Assembly: GCF_000006565.2 (NCBI RefSeq)
Contig: NC_031476.1
Coordinates: 3,248,458-3,312,457, forward strand
Length of the DNA stretch: 64,000 bases
DNA from: Toxoplasma gondii ME49
Taxonomy: Eukaryota; Apicomplexa; Conoidasida; Eucoccidiorida; Sarcocystidae
Reading direction: 5' to 3'
Below are positions 1-13,017 of this stretch, one piece after another. The notes under the pieces were generated by a model. That model was given only the letters and a program-made list of their open reading frames with translations. It did not search any database and was not told where the DNA came from. A program made the translations under genes and the position numbers. Every line of letters starts with the position of its first letter. The stretch's first letter is position 1.

Positions 1-3000
1 CGCGCTGAGCTCCGAGAGCCTCGTCGTCTGGCGTCGCTTGCCCCGCATGTGCAGCCCGTCGGCGTCGCCTACTTCGATTTCCTACAGCCCGTTTCTGGAC
101 ATTCCAGTCACCACCCTCACCTCTCCCGCGGCGTCCTCAAATTCCGGATTCCTAGGGCCCGGTTGTGCCCACACAGGAGACAGCCGAGACCGATCGAGCC
201 AGAGCCAGGAGGAGGCCGAGGGGCGAGGAGACACTCGCGGCGAGGCACTGTCGTTGGCATGGTGCCCAGCGGTGTTTGGAGACACCTGGGGCGAAGGGGA
301 GATATCCCAGGGACTGCCCGTGGGCTGGAGTGGCTTGCACCTTCTCCCCTACTCGCGACAGGTGTCTCGCTTCTGCGAAGAACTGGAGGCCCTTGAGCGA
401 CAGCGCAGCTCGGCGAATCAGGGGGCGCGAGCGGCGAGTGAGAACGAATGGACTCTTTCTATTCGAGGGCGAGGGTCGTCCAAGGCGTCGGAGTCTCGTG
501 GGAGCTCGATAGAGAGTGGAGGCCTCGGGACGCATTTTTCCTGCGAAAATGTCGAGGCTGTTCTTCTCGCGTGGACCTCAGACGGTGCTCTTCGGGCGTT
601 TCTTCTTCCGCTCCTCGACGCGAGCTTCCTGCCCAGTTCCACGTTGTCTCTCGCATCCGGAGGGCTGCCGGGAGGCCTCTCCCTCGCTCAAGGCATCCTC
701 ATTGGCCACATGCCGGACGACCTTCTTGGAGGCGAAGACACACCCACGCCTGTTTTCCTTCCTCTCTTCTCGCGCTTCTCTTCTGCGGTGGGTGGGGGTG
801 CCCGACGGTGCTTGGGAGGGGGCGAGGTGGGAGAGCGCAGTGGCGGGGACAGAGAAGAAGGAAGACGAAGGAGAAGAACGGCGGAAATCGTTGGAGGGCT
901 CCTGTCGCTGGGTGTCTCCCTGGAGGTCTCCGACCGTGTGACAGTGGCCTCGTGGAGTCTGGAGACAGTGGAGGCGATGCCTGCGGTACGAGACAACCCT
1001 CACCGGTTTGTGAGGGCCAGCCAGAGCAAGGATGCTCGACTGCCGCTGGAGGGGGAGGGGCTAGATGCACTGCTGTCCCCTGGCCGCTTGACTAACGCCC
1101 CCTCAGAACATGAGGCGCGGGATCCTCAGTTCGAGGAATCCCCCTTCGGTCAGGCGTCTTCGTCTTCCTTTCCAAGTTCTCGTCCGTCCGCCAAACCCCC
1201 GAGAACGTCCGCGCTTCGTCTTCGCGTCTCGCTGCGGGCGTCGATAAGTGTCGGCGAGTTGTGGCTGCTCCCCTCCACACTTCGTTCGAGTCTTCATCGC
1301 ACCCTCTTCCCCCCGGTCCCGACTGTGCTCGACGGCGCCCGCGAGGACACAAAAAGGCCCTCCCTCGCCTCGAGGCGGAAGCCCCAGGGCGGCTGCCTCT
1401 TGCTGGGACAGGGGCGCGAGTGTGTAGACACGGGCGAGGCTGTGCGTGCACGGTTCTGGCGCCTCACTGGACTGCTGGAACAACGAAGGCACCTTAGCGA
1501 AGGTCGGGCCTGCCTGAGCTGTCTGGCAGGTCCGGAACTCGAGAGCGGGACTGGCGAGCGGAGTTTGGACGGTGGCACACACCCCACCAAAAATCCTCTT
1601 TCTTCACACGCGGGATGTAGCCTGCAAATGGACGCCCCGGCGTCTTCGCGCGTGTCTCCAGATACCAACGGAGCGTGTACATACACCTCAGATCGGCATA
1701 TATTGTCCTGGTGTCTGGTGGAGTCCCACGGCCAAGTTTTCCTCATTTGCAGTGCGTCAGATGGGGCGGCGCTAGGACTCTGTCTGAACCACGTCGCTGC
1801 GCGGCTGAGGCTCCATCGTCACTTGGCTGGAGAGACCGCTGGGCACTCTGCAACTTGTGGACACTCTTGGAAGGGGCTGGTAAACGCAGATCGTGCTTCC
1901 CAGAGTGTCTCTACAGACGACACTCTGTTCTTGAGCGGGTCTCGCGATCTGGCCCCGTGGCCGAATGCCTGCCATGTGCTGCCCAGTTTGGTGCGTCTCC
2001 CCACTCCGGCGACACACCCCGGTTTGGTGGCTGCCGTGGAGGCGCAAGGCGCGCGCCGGAGTCTGGGCAAGACCGGCTGGAGGAGACGCGGACCCTCTGA
2101 GGCCACACCGCGAACGCGAGGGTGGGGTGGAGACAGCGTGGACGGGGGCGCGAAATCGAGACGGGGAGAACAAGAAGTCTGGGGACTCGTGGCTGGAAGC
2201 GCGCGAGGCTCTCCCCTTCGCTCGCTGTCCGCGGGGGTGGGCGCAGGAGGCGAGTCGACGACGACGTGTCTGCCGACGTCTGACGATTTGGAACCAGACG
2301 CGTTTTCGGACTTCTCGTCTGAGTTATCGTCTCAAGGATCCTCGGAGGAAACGTTCTCCGAGTTCGCCAGCGAGGAGTCGTCTGCACAAGCTTCATCGGC
2401 TTCTGGAGTCTCGTCGCCGGGATCCTCCGAGGACGAAGAGGAGAGAAGATCGCCTTCCATCGCCTCGCCTCTTGGCCGATCTCTCTCGAGGTTGTCCACG
2501 CGCCGCCGTGTGCGGCCACCTCCTGGCGCGCCTCCCCAGTCGCCGACGCCTCTGTGTGCGGCTCCGCCGGTAGCAGTAAAGACGCAGGTGACCCACTTCT
2601 GTTCTCTGAGCTCGGTGCTGCTCGCTGGAGGCACGAACCGAGGCGACATTCTCTTCTGGCGGCTGCCCTCCTTCTCCGTTTGCGGATATCTCCCTCGAGC
2701 CCTGCCTGCGCCTGTGTGCGCGATGCTGCGCGTCTTGTCGGTGTGCGGCGGCCAGGGCGAAGCGCAGTTCGACTCGAACTGTTTCTTGGTGGCCGACGCC
2801 ACGGGGCAGCTCACCCTCGTCGACGCGGCCAAGTGCTGCGGGTGTACAGACACCTCGAGTGCAAATCCGCCAGACACCGAGTTCCACGCTTCGCTGTCTG
2901 CTCGGCGTCAGAAGCCGGACGGGGCTTCTGCCGATCGACGCCACGGAGTGCCCTCGACCAGTGGGGCGTCCAGGGAGCCCGCTAGCCAGACCAAAGATCG

Positions 3001-6000
3001 AGGCGAAGAGGATTCGCGTGGGCCGCAGGAAGCCGAGCAGAGACAGCAGCGAAGCGCGCCTGGCGCACGACCAGACGAGCAGGTCGCCTCGAGTCTGGGC
3101 TCGAATCTGGCTCCAGGGCTGGAGCCAGTGCTGTCAGAGAAAGGGCTCGTCGAAAGCCCCATGTACGTGCACTACCGCGCCTCGACGTGGAGTGTACGTA
3201 CACCCGAGCTTCTCCAGGCGGTGCCGCGGCCGTGCAACTGGTCGGGTGTGTTTCAGCTGGAGCGGCCGGAGGGAGCGCCGTGGCGGACGTTGGGCTCTTC
3301 CGGCTCCCTCGAGGGCGGTCTCTCTCCCGCAGCGTCGCTCGTGGCTCCACACGCGATTCGTAAAGTTGCGGTGGATCTCTTGTCAGATACCATTTGTTGC
3401 ATCACCGTGTCGGCGCGCTTCTTCCTGTGGAAGATTCAGACCGGGCAGCTCCTGAAGGAGGGGCCGCTGTCGAGGATTGCCGGCATCTTCGCACCCGACG
3501 TCCCCGACGCACACCTCTTCTATTCTCGCACCTTCCTGCAGAATCCGCATCTGTACTCCTCTTCGCCCCACCTCGAGATGACCGTTTGGGGGTTCGCGCT
3601 GGGACATCTCCAACTCGCTTCCTCCTCCTGTTGCCGCTGTTGCCACTTAGCCTGCAGTTCTTCTGCTTCCTCGCCTCGCCGTTCGGGAGCGAAATGGGCC
3701 AACCTGGCGCCGAACACAGAATCTCAGATGGTCGCGGCTGGCGACGTGGACCCGTGTGCGCAGAGTGGAAGCCAGGAGACACTTCTGAACGCCGAGCCTC
3801 CCTTCATCGCGGGTGAGCCGCCTTCCGCACCGTCGTCTTCAGACGTCGCTGAGAAGCGCCAGTCGTTTCGTCGGCGACGAGGCGAGATTCGAAAGGAAAG
3901 AAAGGACAGAGGCCAGAGCAGTGCGTGGGCTTCCCTCTGTTGCCACGCATCCGCGAAAAGCAGCATCGAGGCGCATCGAACGCTGCCTAGCGCCGCTGTC
4001 CTACTCCTCCCGGTTTCGCAGTTTCTCCAGCCCTGCTACCCCCCCAGAGTGGCGCTGCCTACTGGAGCTTCGGGCGCTGGCACCGACCGGGCCGCAGGCC
4101 TGGGGTCCAGCCGGGGCGCGGAGACCCCGCTGGCCGCGCATGCACTCGCACTCTGCTCTGCGTTTTTGCCTTTCGGCGTCAACGCGTCAGTCGATGCTGG
4201 CCTCCAGGAACTGTTTGCCTTCCTCTCGCCGTCGCCCTTGCCCCTTGTGCCGGGCGTTATCGGCGCAGACCTAGCGATCTCGTTCTCGCTGCCGCTTCTC
4301 TTGATTCACGGCATCCTCCACGACTCCTACGTGCGTCAGGCCCTCCGCGCCGCCACGGTGTGCGCGAGGCACCCGGGGGTAGACGCACGCACTTCCCTGC
4401 GCCCCCTCGAAGCTGCGCCTTGTTGCCACCAACCCTCGCTGTCTCATAACTTGCTTCTTCACCAGCGATCAGTCTTCCAGAGCTACGAGGTCTGCAACAG
4501 GGAGCCTCCGCGAGCGTCGGCTTCTCTCTCAGGATCTTCGTCATGTTTGTCTGCTTCCTCTCCTTCCCGCATGATCGGCTCTGACATAACGGGGTCGCCC
4601 CTGGACGGCGCGAGCGCGAGGGAATGTCTGGAAAGCTTCTCGTCTTTTGCAGCTGCGCTAGCGGAGCGTGACGCCGTCTGGACGGTGCATGCAGCGAGTG
4701 AGGTTGCACGGGCGCCGGCCTTCCCAGACGCGATGTCGTCTGTCGTGTCGCACCTCATACAAAGAGAGCAGCGGAGTCAACTGAGGAAGGCAGGATGTAG
4801 CAGCGCAACGACTCCAGCAATCCTCGCTGTCCAACAACGCCTGTGGCGCCTCCAGAAGCTGCCGGGTCTCTGCAGGTCCGCTGCGGCCCTCAAGGCCCTC
4901 GTCGCCTCTGGACCAGCCGCTGTGCTGATCGCTTCAACTGCGTGTCCGTCTGTGGTATCTCAACGGACTTCTCCGTCACCTGCTTCGGCTTCCCTGTCGC
5001 TCGCTGCGAAGGTGCGGGGTCAGCCAGCATCCCGAGAGGTCTCGCAGGCCCGACGGCGCAGCAAAAAAAAGAGCCTCCCGTCAGGCTGCGATCTCTCTGG
5101 CATAGACCTTCCTCCGCCGCCAACGTGTGAAGCCCTGAATCTCTTCGGACTCCCGTCTGTAGCAAGCAAGGGTGCGGGGGCCCTCCGGGTGTCGGCTGCG
5201 TCGCCCGTCTGTTTCTCCTCAGCATCTTCGCTCTCTCTCACTCCGAGCTTCTTGGGCGCCGACGCGGCCGTTGGACTGGGCCTCGGGGGAAGCAGGCGCG
5301 ACTCTCGAGGAGCCCCGGGATTTCCCCAGGGACCCCTTTCAGGGCGAACCGGGGGCTACGTTTTTGGGCTTTTCTTTGCCTCGTCTACCTCCGCATTTCT
5401 CTCCGCGTCCGTGTACTCCGCCTCCACTGCGAGCCGCGCCTCAGAAGGCGCCAGAGTCCGTCTGCTGCAGGCCCTGGACGAAACGCAGAGCTGCGGCGCT
5501 GTCGGGACCACGAGCCGTCAGCTGCAGATCCAGATTCAGCACCACCAAAAAAGCCTTTACCACCATCTTCACGTCCTCCAGATGCAGCAGAAGCGCCTTG
5601 AGGCCAAGCTGTGCCCCGAGCAAGAACAGCCCGCGGAGGCTAAGAGACAGGCCACAGACGAGAGAGAAAATACAGTGCATGTCGGACCAGAAACGAGAGT
5701 CAAGAAACAGACTCTACCAGCTTCCGAAGTAGAGACTCCCGAATCCGGCGCTCCCATTTCTTCATCGTCGTTAACGAATCACATCCGTCAGTTGGAGATC
5801 CAGCAAGGTGCGATTCGCCAGCAGCTCATTAGCCTGCAGCAGCAGTTGATTTCCCTGGCAGACGGCGAATACTGGGGAGACGATGGGCGAGCGGAGGGCT
5901 CCCGTCGGCTTATACGCGGACGCGAACGGCTAGTGCACCTCTCGCTGTGTGTCGCGACAGCCCCGTGGCCGGGGTTCGCGGCCGTCCAGCGTTTCTGTGA

Positions 6001-9000
6001 ACAGCGCGACGCACTCCGCATTCGCGGACGAGAAACCGCTGCTGTAAGCGCCGATCTCCTGAATGGCGAAGAGAGAGAGCAGGAGGCGCAACGACCACTG
6101 AAGGAATCGATTAACCCCAACTCGGCTGCTTCTGCCCCCTCGTCTCCGCCATCCACCTTCTCTTCTCTGACTTCTTTCTCCTCGTTGTCGTCTCTCGCGT
6201 CCTCGCCATCGACGCCCGTGTCGTCCGGTGAGGCTGCTAATGCTCACTCTGACGCTTCCAACCTCTTCCGGCTTCTCCTTGCTCTCCGGCAGGAAGAGCG
6301 AGGGCTGTGGCTGCGCCCCGGACCCTTCGCGTCCAAGGCGCGCTTCGGCTCTTGCTCTGCAAGCGCCACGGGGAGCGACGAGAGCCGCCAGCGAGGAGGA
6401 CCTGTGCCCGGCGCCTCAGAGACTCGGCAGGCCTCACTTCCTGCGGCATTTGTGAGTGGCGGACGCCTGCCTCTAGCGATTGGTGGCTGGCCACTGCCGC
6501 GATTCGCCCTATATAAGGACACGGCTTTGAGTTCGCCTTCCTGCGCGCAGTTTCTGCGTTTGTCTAGCGCCTCGCTCGCCTCGCCGCATGTCTCCGCGGG
6601 CACATCGCTCTCGTTTCTCTCGCTTCTCTCGGCGGCCCTCGTCCCGACTCTCACCCCGCCTCCGCCCTCCGTGGGCGCACGCGCCGCACTGATTCAGGCC
6701 TTCTCTGACAATTTTTGTCACTCGTTTTTCCCCTCGGTTTCTCCTGCTTCGACTGCAGATGGTTGGCCCCAGGGCGGAGGCAGAGCAGCCCAGGAGACTG
6801 TTCATTTGCGGCATCCGTCAATCTGTGGCGAGTCTCGATCTCAGTCTCGTCTGACATCAATGGAGGACTCCACATCCCGCGGCCCTCCGGATGGGGTCGC
6901 TGACCAGCATGTCGCCTTGACACTGGAGAGCCGAAAGGAAGGACAGGCCTCGCTAAAAACGCTGCCTCCCTTTCCTTTCGATGTAGTCCCCGCAGGTCCC
7001 TCCTCGCCGCTGCCGTCTCTTTGGCTGTTGACGCTGTGCTTCCTGCATAACTGCCCCTCGCCTTCCCACTCGCCTCACGGGTCGCATCCAAGCGTGGGCG
7101 TTTCCGCTTCTTCTAGAGCTGCGGTGTACGTCCACCTCGGAGCCTGTGACCTTCTCAGGCGGGCAATCTGCGCCATGGAGGAGACGCAGCTCCTTCCCTT
7201 CGTCGATGTCTGCCTTCAGTTCCTCGGCGCCGGCTGTGCAGTTTCGCAGGCGGACCAAAAAGACGCGCTGCACCGCGCGGCAGAATCTGGCGTTGCGGCT
7301 CTGCCTCCAAATCTGGCAGACGAACTCGATGTCACCGGGCAGAGTGAAGTGGCTCTCGTCCTTCTCACAATCATTATTTACGAACGGCCTGGCCTCAGTA
7401 AAAGTCAGTGACTGCACGCGAACCAGCACACACATCCTTTTTCTCTCGTTGAATACTTGTTCCTTTCAGCAGGCTACTCTGCTTCACGCATACACGTTTT
7501 GAAGTGCGTACAAGCCACAAGTGCATATATATATATATAGATAAATAGATAGATAGATAGATATAGATAAATAGATAGATAGATAGAAGCATGTAGGCTG
7601 ATGTGTCTGTCTGTAGTTAAACAAATATGGCGATGCATGTGTAAGGTCTCTCCCTGTATATACTGTCTCGCTCCATATGGTCTGTCGTCTGTGTCTTATT
7701 CCCCACGATGTTTGTGTGCTCGTGTTCGCGGCTGCTCAACAACTCCATGTGAAGTCATTTCATATGAAACATGAGGATACGCCTGTGGGTGTTCTGTGCT
7801 TCGAGGAGGATTCCCGGTTTCCCCCCTGTCTCTCCGTTTCTCTCTCAGTTGCAGGACTGAACGTGGGCATCATCGTAGGGCACCACCTGGCTCGCGCGTT
7901 TTTGGGGACGCTTCTGCCTCTCGCAGCTGCAGGGCCCTCGGCGTCTGCCGGCGGCATCGTCGCGCATGCGTCGGCTGGGGTGGCGTCCCAGGCTCGGGGG
8001 GGAGTGCCACCGGTCGCGCGCGCAGAACTGCTTATGGAGTTGTTTGCCTTGGGGCTGGGCATTGTGTGGGACACTACGTGTTTGTTGAGTCGATCCATTT
8101 CGGCTCTCTTGGATGGTTACGTCCCGCGAAGCCTCACAGCCAAGTTGACAGGCAACAACGGCGCAGGGGAGGCGCTTCTGCCCGACGAGCTGCTTCTCTG
8201 CCAGCTCATGGCTGCCATGTTCGCCTTTACCTTGCGGCCCCAGTGGAGCGCGTGCAGCTCCCTCATTCTCACCCGCCTCGCCCGCACGAACTTCTCGCTG
8301 TTCGTCAAAGTTCTCGGCAGAGCTGCCGGGTGCGTGAGACAGAGGCCGCTGTGCGGGAGGCAGGCCTCAGGTGTCGCCGCAGCGAGGGGAACGCCATCCC
8401 GACTCGCGCCGCTTGCCATCCCCTGCTTCTTGATATATCTCCATATTTGTTTTTCTGTCGGCCAACGCTTTTGGGAAGGAAGAAAACAGAGCTCCTTTCA
8501 TACACGTCTATATCTGCACATGGGTGTGCTCGTCTACACGCAGATCCATTTACACATTGTCCTGTATGTTACTCCTTGCATGACGTATGTACATACTATA
8601 AAGATATATTCTCCGACGTCAATGCGCACAACTATCTACATCTATATACACGTAGATGTATAAATGTTCGTATGCTTAGACAGAGGTGTTTCCGTATGTG
8701 TTTGGTACGACCTGGGGCCGTGCGTGGATGTCATATTTACAGTTTCTCCTGCGGGTTGTGTTCGCTCAGCACTGTTGAGTTTGGCTCCGAGTATACGGCA
8801 GCGGCGTTGCTGACTCTCGTCCATTTCAGCGCGCGGATTCCCGAGCTGTCTCTGGAGCTTCTTCCGGACATGGTCGAAGCGGTAGTCCGGTGTCTAGACC
8901 CCGCGGAGCCTCACCTTCGTCGTCGTGCACTGAACGCCGCAACGGCGGCTCTGTTTCACCTTGTTCGTTGCTTCCCCATGGCAACGTTTCATCAGCAAAC

Positions 9001-10538
9001 TCAACGCTTCGCTGTAGGCTGCGTGGATGGCCTCATCATCCTCTACGACCTGCGCACTGCCACCAAGTGGAAGGTGCTCGAAGGCCATACAGGCGCCGTT
9101 AACTGTCTCTCCTTCTCCGACGATGGATCGCTCCTCGCCTCCTACTCCAGTACCGACTGCACAATGCGCCTCTGGCAGGTGGGCCTGCTGTCCGTCCAAA
9201 TTGCGAGTCCAAGTATACACATCCATACATTGGTCTTGATCCGTATATATATATATATATATATATATACATTTTGTGATTGTATTTGCATTTGTGCGCA
9301 TGTCGTTTTATTCACGCACGGATTTCGAATACTACGTATATATAGGAGGCTCGACTGATATACATAATGGACATCATATTCCGTCGTGGTTTGAGATATT
9401 GAAGTCGCATGCTATGGAGTCGAAGAAACGTTCACCCGTGCATGTATGCATACTCATTTCCACGTTTATGTGTGTGTGTATTGATGCACACAACCTTCAC
9501 AATAGCAATTGTGTGTGTGTGTAGATGCGGTGGACTACTGATACAAATGCTGCAGCTTGATCAGGAGATAGGGAAGCAGTATAGTCTGGAGAGGGTCCGC
9601 GAGCTTCTCCAGTTGTCTGAATAAACGCCGATGCGGTCAGCAATTATTTATATACATAGGTGCTTACTTTTACACATTCCGTTACGTGTATGCCAGAGAT
9701 GGTTGGTCCCTGCGCAGGTTCTTTTCCTCGTTTGTGTGCTGACCATGTACATGTGAATGACTCCGAGTCAGTGTTTTTGTCTCACGTGTTTCGCTTTATT
9801 TAAATGTGATGGTTCTCGCCTTTCGCGTTTGTTCACTGCAGAGTTCATCTTCCGGATTCTTTGGGGGAATTCTTGGCATTTCAGCAAAGTCACAGAAGGT
9901 GATTGAGCTACCGCCCTGCCCCAAGAATATTTTCTGGCAGTCCATCCCTTACGTACGTCACATATCATGTAAAAAAAACTTTGAGACATCGACAGGTTGA
10001 CTGTGTATCTTCGCCTTGGTAAAACTATTACTTTACCAACTAGCCAACTACATATCAGCTCTTTTTAGAGAATAAATAGCTTGTAAAACTTATATATATA
10101 TATAAATATCCATTCAAATAGGCATGTATAGGGTGTATAGGGTTCGTATTCAGATGGCTAGAGCATGATTCTGCACGCATGCGTATATTAATGTATGCAT
10201 ATATATACAGTTTTGTGCAGGTGCGAATGTACATCCTGAGTTTTCAGGCATATCCGAATGACCAACTAGATTCGACGTCAATGCAGTTGGACGGTCTTAG
10301 TATATTGACTCTGTGGTCTGTAGCAACTCTAATAGATGTTCTGCGGTCCCTGGTTGGACATCGAGATGGCATGCAAATCTGCCAACACGCGTCGAAGCCA
10401 CTGCGCTTTTTCTGGTCGATCGGTTTGCCTCATTTGTTTTCTCAGCAATTAGAGACCGTTCGCATGGTGAACAAGTCCAAAACGGAGTGGATGATCCGTC
10501 GCGAAGATGGCAAGGGCTACATGGTTTTGGTTTCCTAA
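1..10538 (+). CDS. WDR7 / rabconnectin-3 beta-like WD40 protein (5' partial)
   Basis: The frame is open from the window edge, so the start codon lies upstream. My model is join(<2..7397, 7855..8329, 8770..9178, 9842..9952, 10446..10538), and all junctions are in phase. The 5' exon is about 2460 codons, mostly Ser/Arg/Pro-rich filler with scattered WD-like blocks (for example SLVVWRR at the very start). The 3' exons match the WDR7 C-terminus: a helical repeat region, then TQRFAVGCVDGLIILYDLR, a WD repeat with KWKVLEGHTGAVNCLSF, a GFFGGILG segment, and a short last exon ending GKGYMVLVS. In animals WDR7 pairs with DMXL proteins to control V-ATPase assembly; a role in acidification of the parasite endolysosomal system is inferred. 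The last exon could instead begin at 10248 (same frame). Introns are 440-663 bp and contain TA repeats. The family call is firm at the C-terminus and weak for the first ~2000 residues. Confidence 0.82.
7524..7586. repeat. AT/GATA microsatellite in WDR7-like intron 1
   Basis: An AT dinucleotide run passes into GATA/GATAA units. It lies wholly inside the first visible intron (7398-7854). It is a simple repeat with no coding capacity and is likely to be length-polymorphic between isolates. Confidence 0.9.
9244..9269. repeat. TA microsatellite in WDR7-like intron 3
   Basis: Uninterrupted TA dinucleotides inside the intron 9179-9841. The rest of that intron is AT-rich with no recognisable gene. 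Confidence 0.9.
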
Positions 10539-10609
10539 ATCCATCTGTGGGACAGACGACAAGCGGCGTATCTCAAAGGCAACCCGCTTATCTACAAGCC
10601 GACAGTATA

Positions 10610-10648
<39 letters not shown>

Positions 10649-13017
10649 GGAGTGTTCTCGCATTAGTTTAAGTATATGTGATGGTCGTGAGGACTGCACA
10701 TTTACAATGTCCGAGCACATGTCTATGCGCTTGAAAAGAAGAATGAAACTACCGAAGATTCGGAACACAGTATTGAGATGCGATGATGTTGATTGAGAAG
10801 TTCCAAGACGCTTGAACACCGGCGTCTTTAAATGACGGCCCTCGGTTTGCAGAAAAAAGACGTTTCTGCCTCTTCATGGACACTCATATGTGCACACGCA
10901 CGTTTGTACATACATTGATACTGAGGAAGACGCAGACACGGATGAAGATTTTTGAATTCTGTAAAGTACACAATCATAGTTGCAGTTTCTTGTGGTGAAC
11001 GCCTGTGCACCGTATCTCTCATTTCTCTCGCATACGTATAGAGGCCCATTGTAGCGGTTAGTTTTCGATCGACACTGCTTCACCGAAAGATCTCTTCAAG
11101 TGCATTGTAACGCACCCCTCAGCGTGTACATCTGGTAGCGATGCTAGGTGAAAACAGAGAAATAGTGACAATGTGCAGCGCAGAACCTTGCGTCTTATAC
11201 AAGAACCTCATTCATGGGGTTTAGCGAAGGTGTCAACGTGTTTGAAGGCTAGACAAATAGTTAACGTTACTTTTGTCTGTAGAGGGGAGTCGACTACCAG
11301 TGGATTCGTACTTCCACGCCGTCCACACGAACCTTAAAACGCAGTTCGAGAGAACCAGCAACACTGCCGTGGATTTTTCAAATCGCGAGAGCGATTCTTT
11401 TGTATGTGTACCGGTGGCCGTAGACGGAAGCTGTCTGGCCCTAGAATCTTGCACCCCTCCCGCCAAGCAAACGTAACCCCGACAAGGTGCGCCTCGCCAC
11501 CATTTTCAACTTGAGACAATTATGCAATCAATCAAAGGGGCAGTACGTTTGTAAAACTCAATCACTTAGCCAGTGTCCGTCCTCCACAGGACTATGCCCT
11601 TCACTACAGCTTCGGCTGTCCTACACTTTATTCACCGAAGAAATACCCAGGAAGTAGGTAGACACGATTTTACGCTAGTCCTTCCTACACGGAGAGATTC
11701 TACCTTCTGGACACACCATTCGTCCGACGAATTTATGTATGCGGGTGGCAATCTTGATTCATTATGTATCGTCCAAGGAATGGAACCGAAACCTCGTGTG
11801 TTTGCACTGAGAATACCCGCCTCTGGTTGCAGCATTTTGGCTTCGTGACTTTAATATGGAGCAGACTGTAATACTTCGAAAGCTCAAACGGTTCCTGTGA
11901 AAGAATGAACATGCGTTCTGCCTCATGTTGTGCTGCCCTAAACTGGAACTGGAATCTTACGGGGTACCTTGACAATGTACAGGATGGCCCGCGATCCACT
12001 CAGTGCGCTGGAAATGATACGAAACAGAGTGGAAAATGATGATGTGCAGAGTCTTAGCTTCAGGCGACGTGCTTTCAGCCACTTGGCTAAACGAAAAGAT
12101 GTCCGGAGTGCGAGCATGCACCCGAAAAATGACACACGCAGTCAACGCGGGACAAACGTGAAACTATTGCGAGACGCCGGACTACAGCGACGCTAATCGT
12201 CTTCGTTTACTATGTGCCTCGGGAAACCAGCTCCCTTCGCTGAGGTTGTCCTGGGAAAAATCGAAAGTAGCTAGCCTACACTCATTAAGTGAATCATTTC
12301 CTTCGTTCCTAACCGCCAAAGGATTGTCTCGCAAGTCTTTTTTTTTGCGGACAGTACCCCCTGCCTTCCCATTTTCTCCCGTCCTTTTGTTAGCTGGCTT
12401 CCTCCGCGCGCTGCCTCGAAACGAAAGAGACGAGAATGGGTCTTTCTCCAGTGAAGTGATGCCTTCACACATTCGTCTGTGTGCAGCACGAATATATATT
12501 CGACAAATTGCTCCGAAACACCACCTGATACACGTCGAATATTTCTGCCATTTTTTCCTCTGTCAGTTCCTGAAGTTCATGATATGGAAACACTTGGGCG
12601 CTCGTACGAATTCACGCTACATGGCGAGCAGAGCAGTATACGTACTTTAGAAAACATGTATGCTAAAATACAGCCAATTATTAGCATGTATGAAAATTGT
12701 ATTACACGTGTCTGAGCCTCCCTGTGTTCGCATGCCACACGACCGTATGTACCGAGTGGCTACCAATTTTTCTTCCACCCGCTGGCGAATCGCAGTTTTC
12801 TAGGGCTCGATTTTTTCCGTTTGTCTTTGCAGTCGTCGTCGGCGGCACTGAAAAAATAACTTGTTCTCGGATTCTCGGGACAGAAGACTCGATTTGTTTT
12901 TTGCGCGTCTAGAGCCGAATCGGACTCGGGAGTCGTGACCCAGTGTTTGAATTATTTTTCCCTTTCTTTGTGATATTTCTACTCCTCGGCGTTCCGTCGG
13001 TTGTGTGAAGAACGACT
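10539..13017. other. Spacer: WDR7-like 3'UTR and ATG101-like upstream region
   Basis: About 2.5 kb without a supportable gene. Short ORFs on both strands (the longest about 90 codons, near 11573) have no recognisable domain and no splice context linking them. A TA run lies at 10612-10646. The region probably holds the 3'UTR of the upstream gene and the promoter and 5'UTR of the ATG101-like gene. Confidence 0.6.
10612..10646. repeat. TA microsatellite
   Basis: About 17 TA units, starting 74 bp after the WDR7-like stop codon and so probably transcribed in its 3'UTR. Confidence 0.9.

Noticed and set aside
7524..7586. Direct repeats as a possible CRISPR-like array
   Set aside because: Simple AT/GATA microsatellite without spacers, in an intron of a eukaryotic gene.
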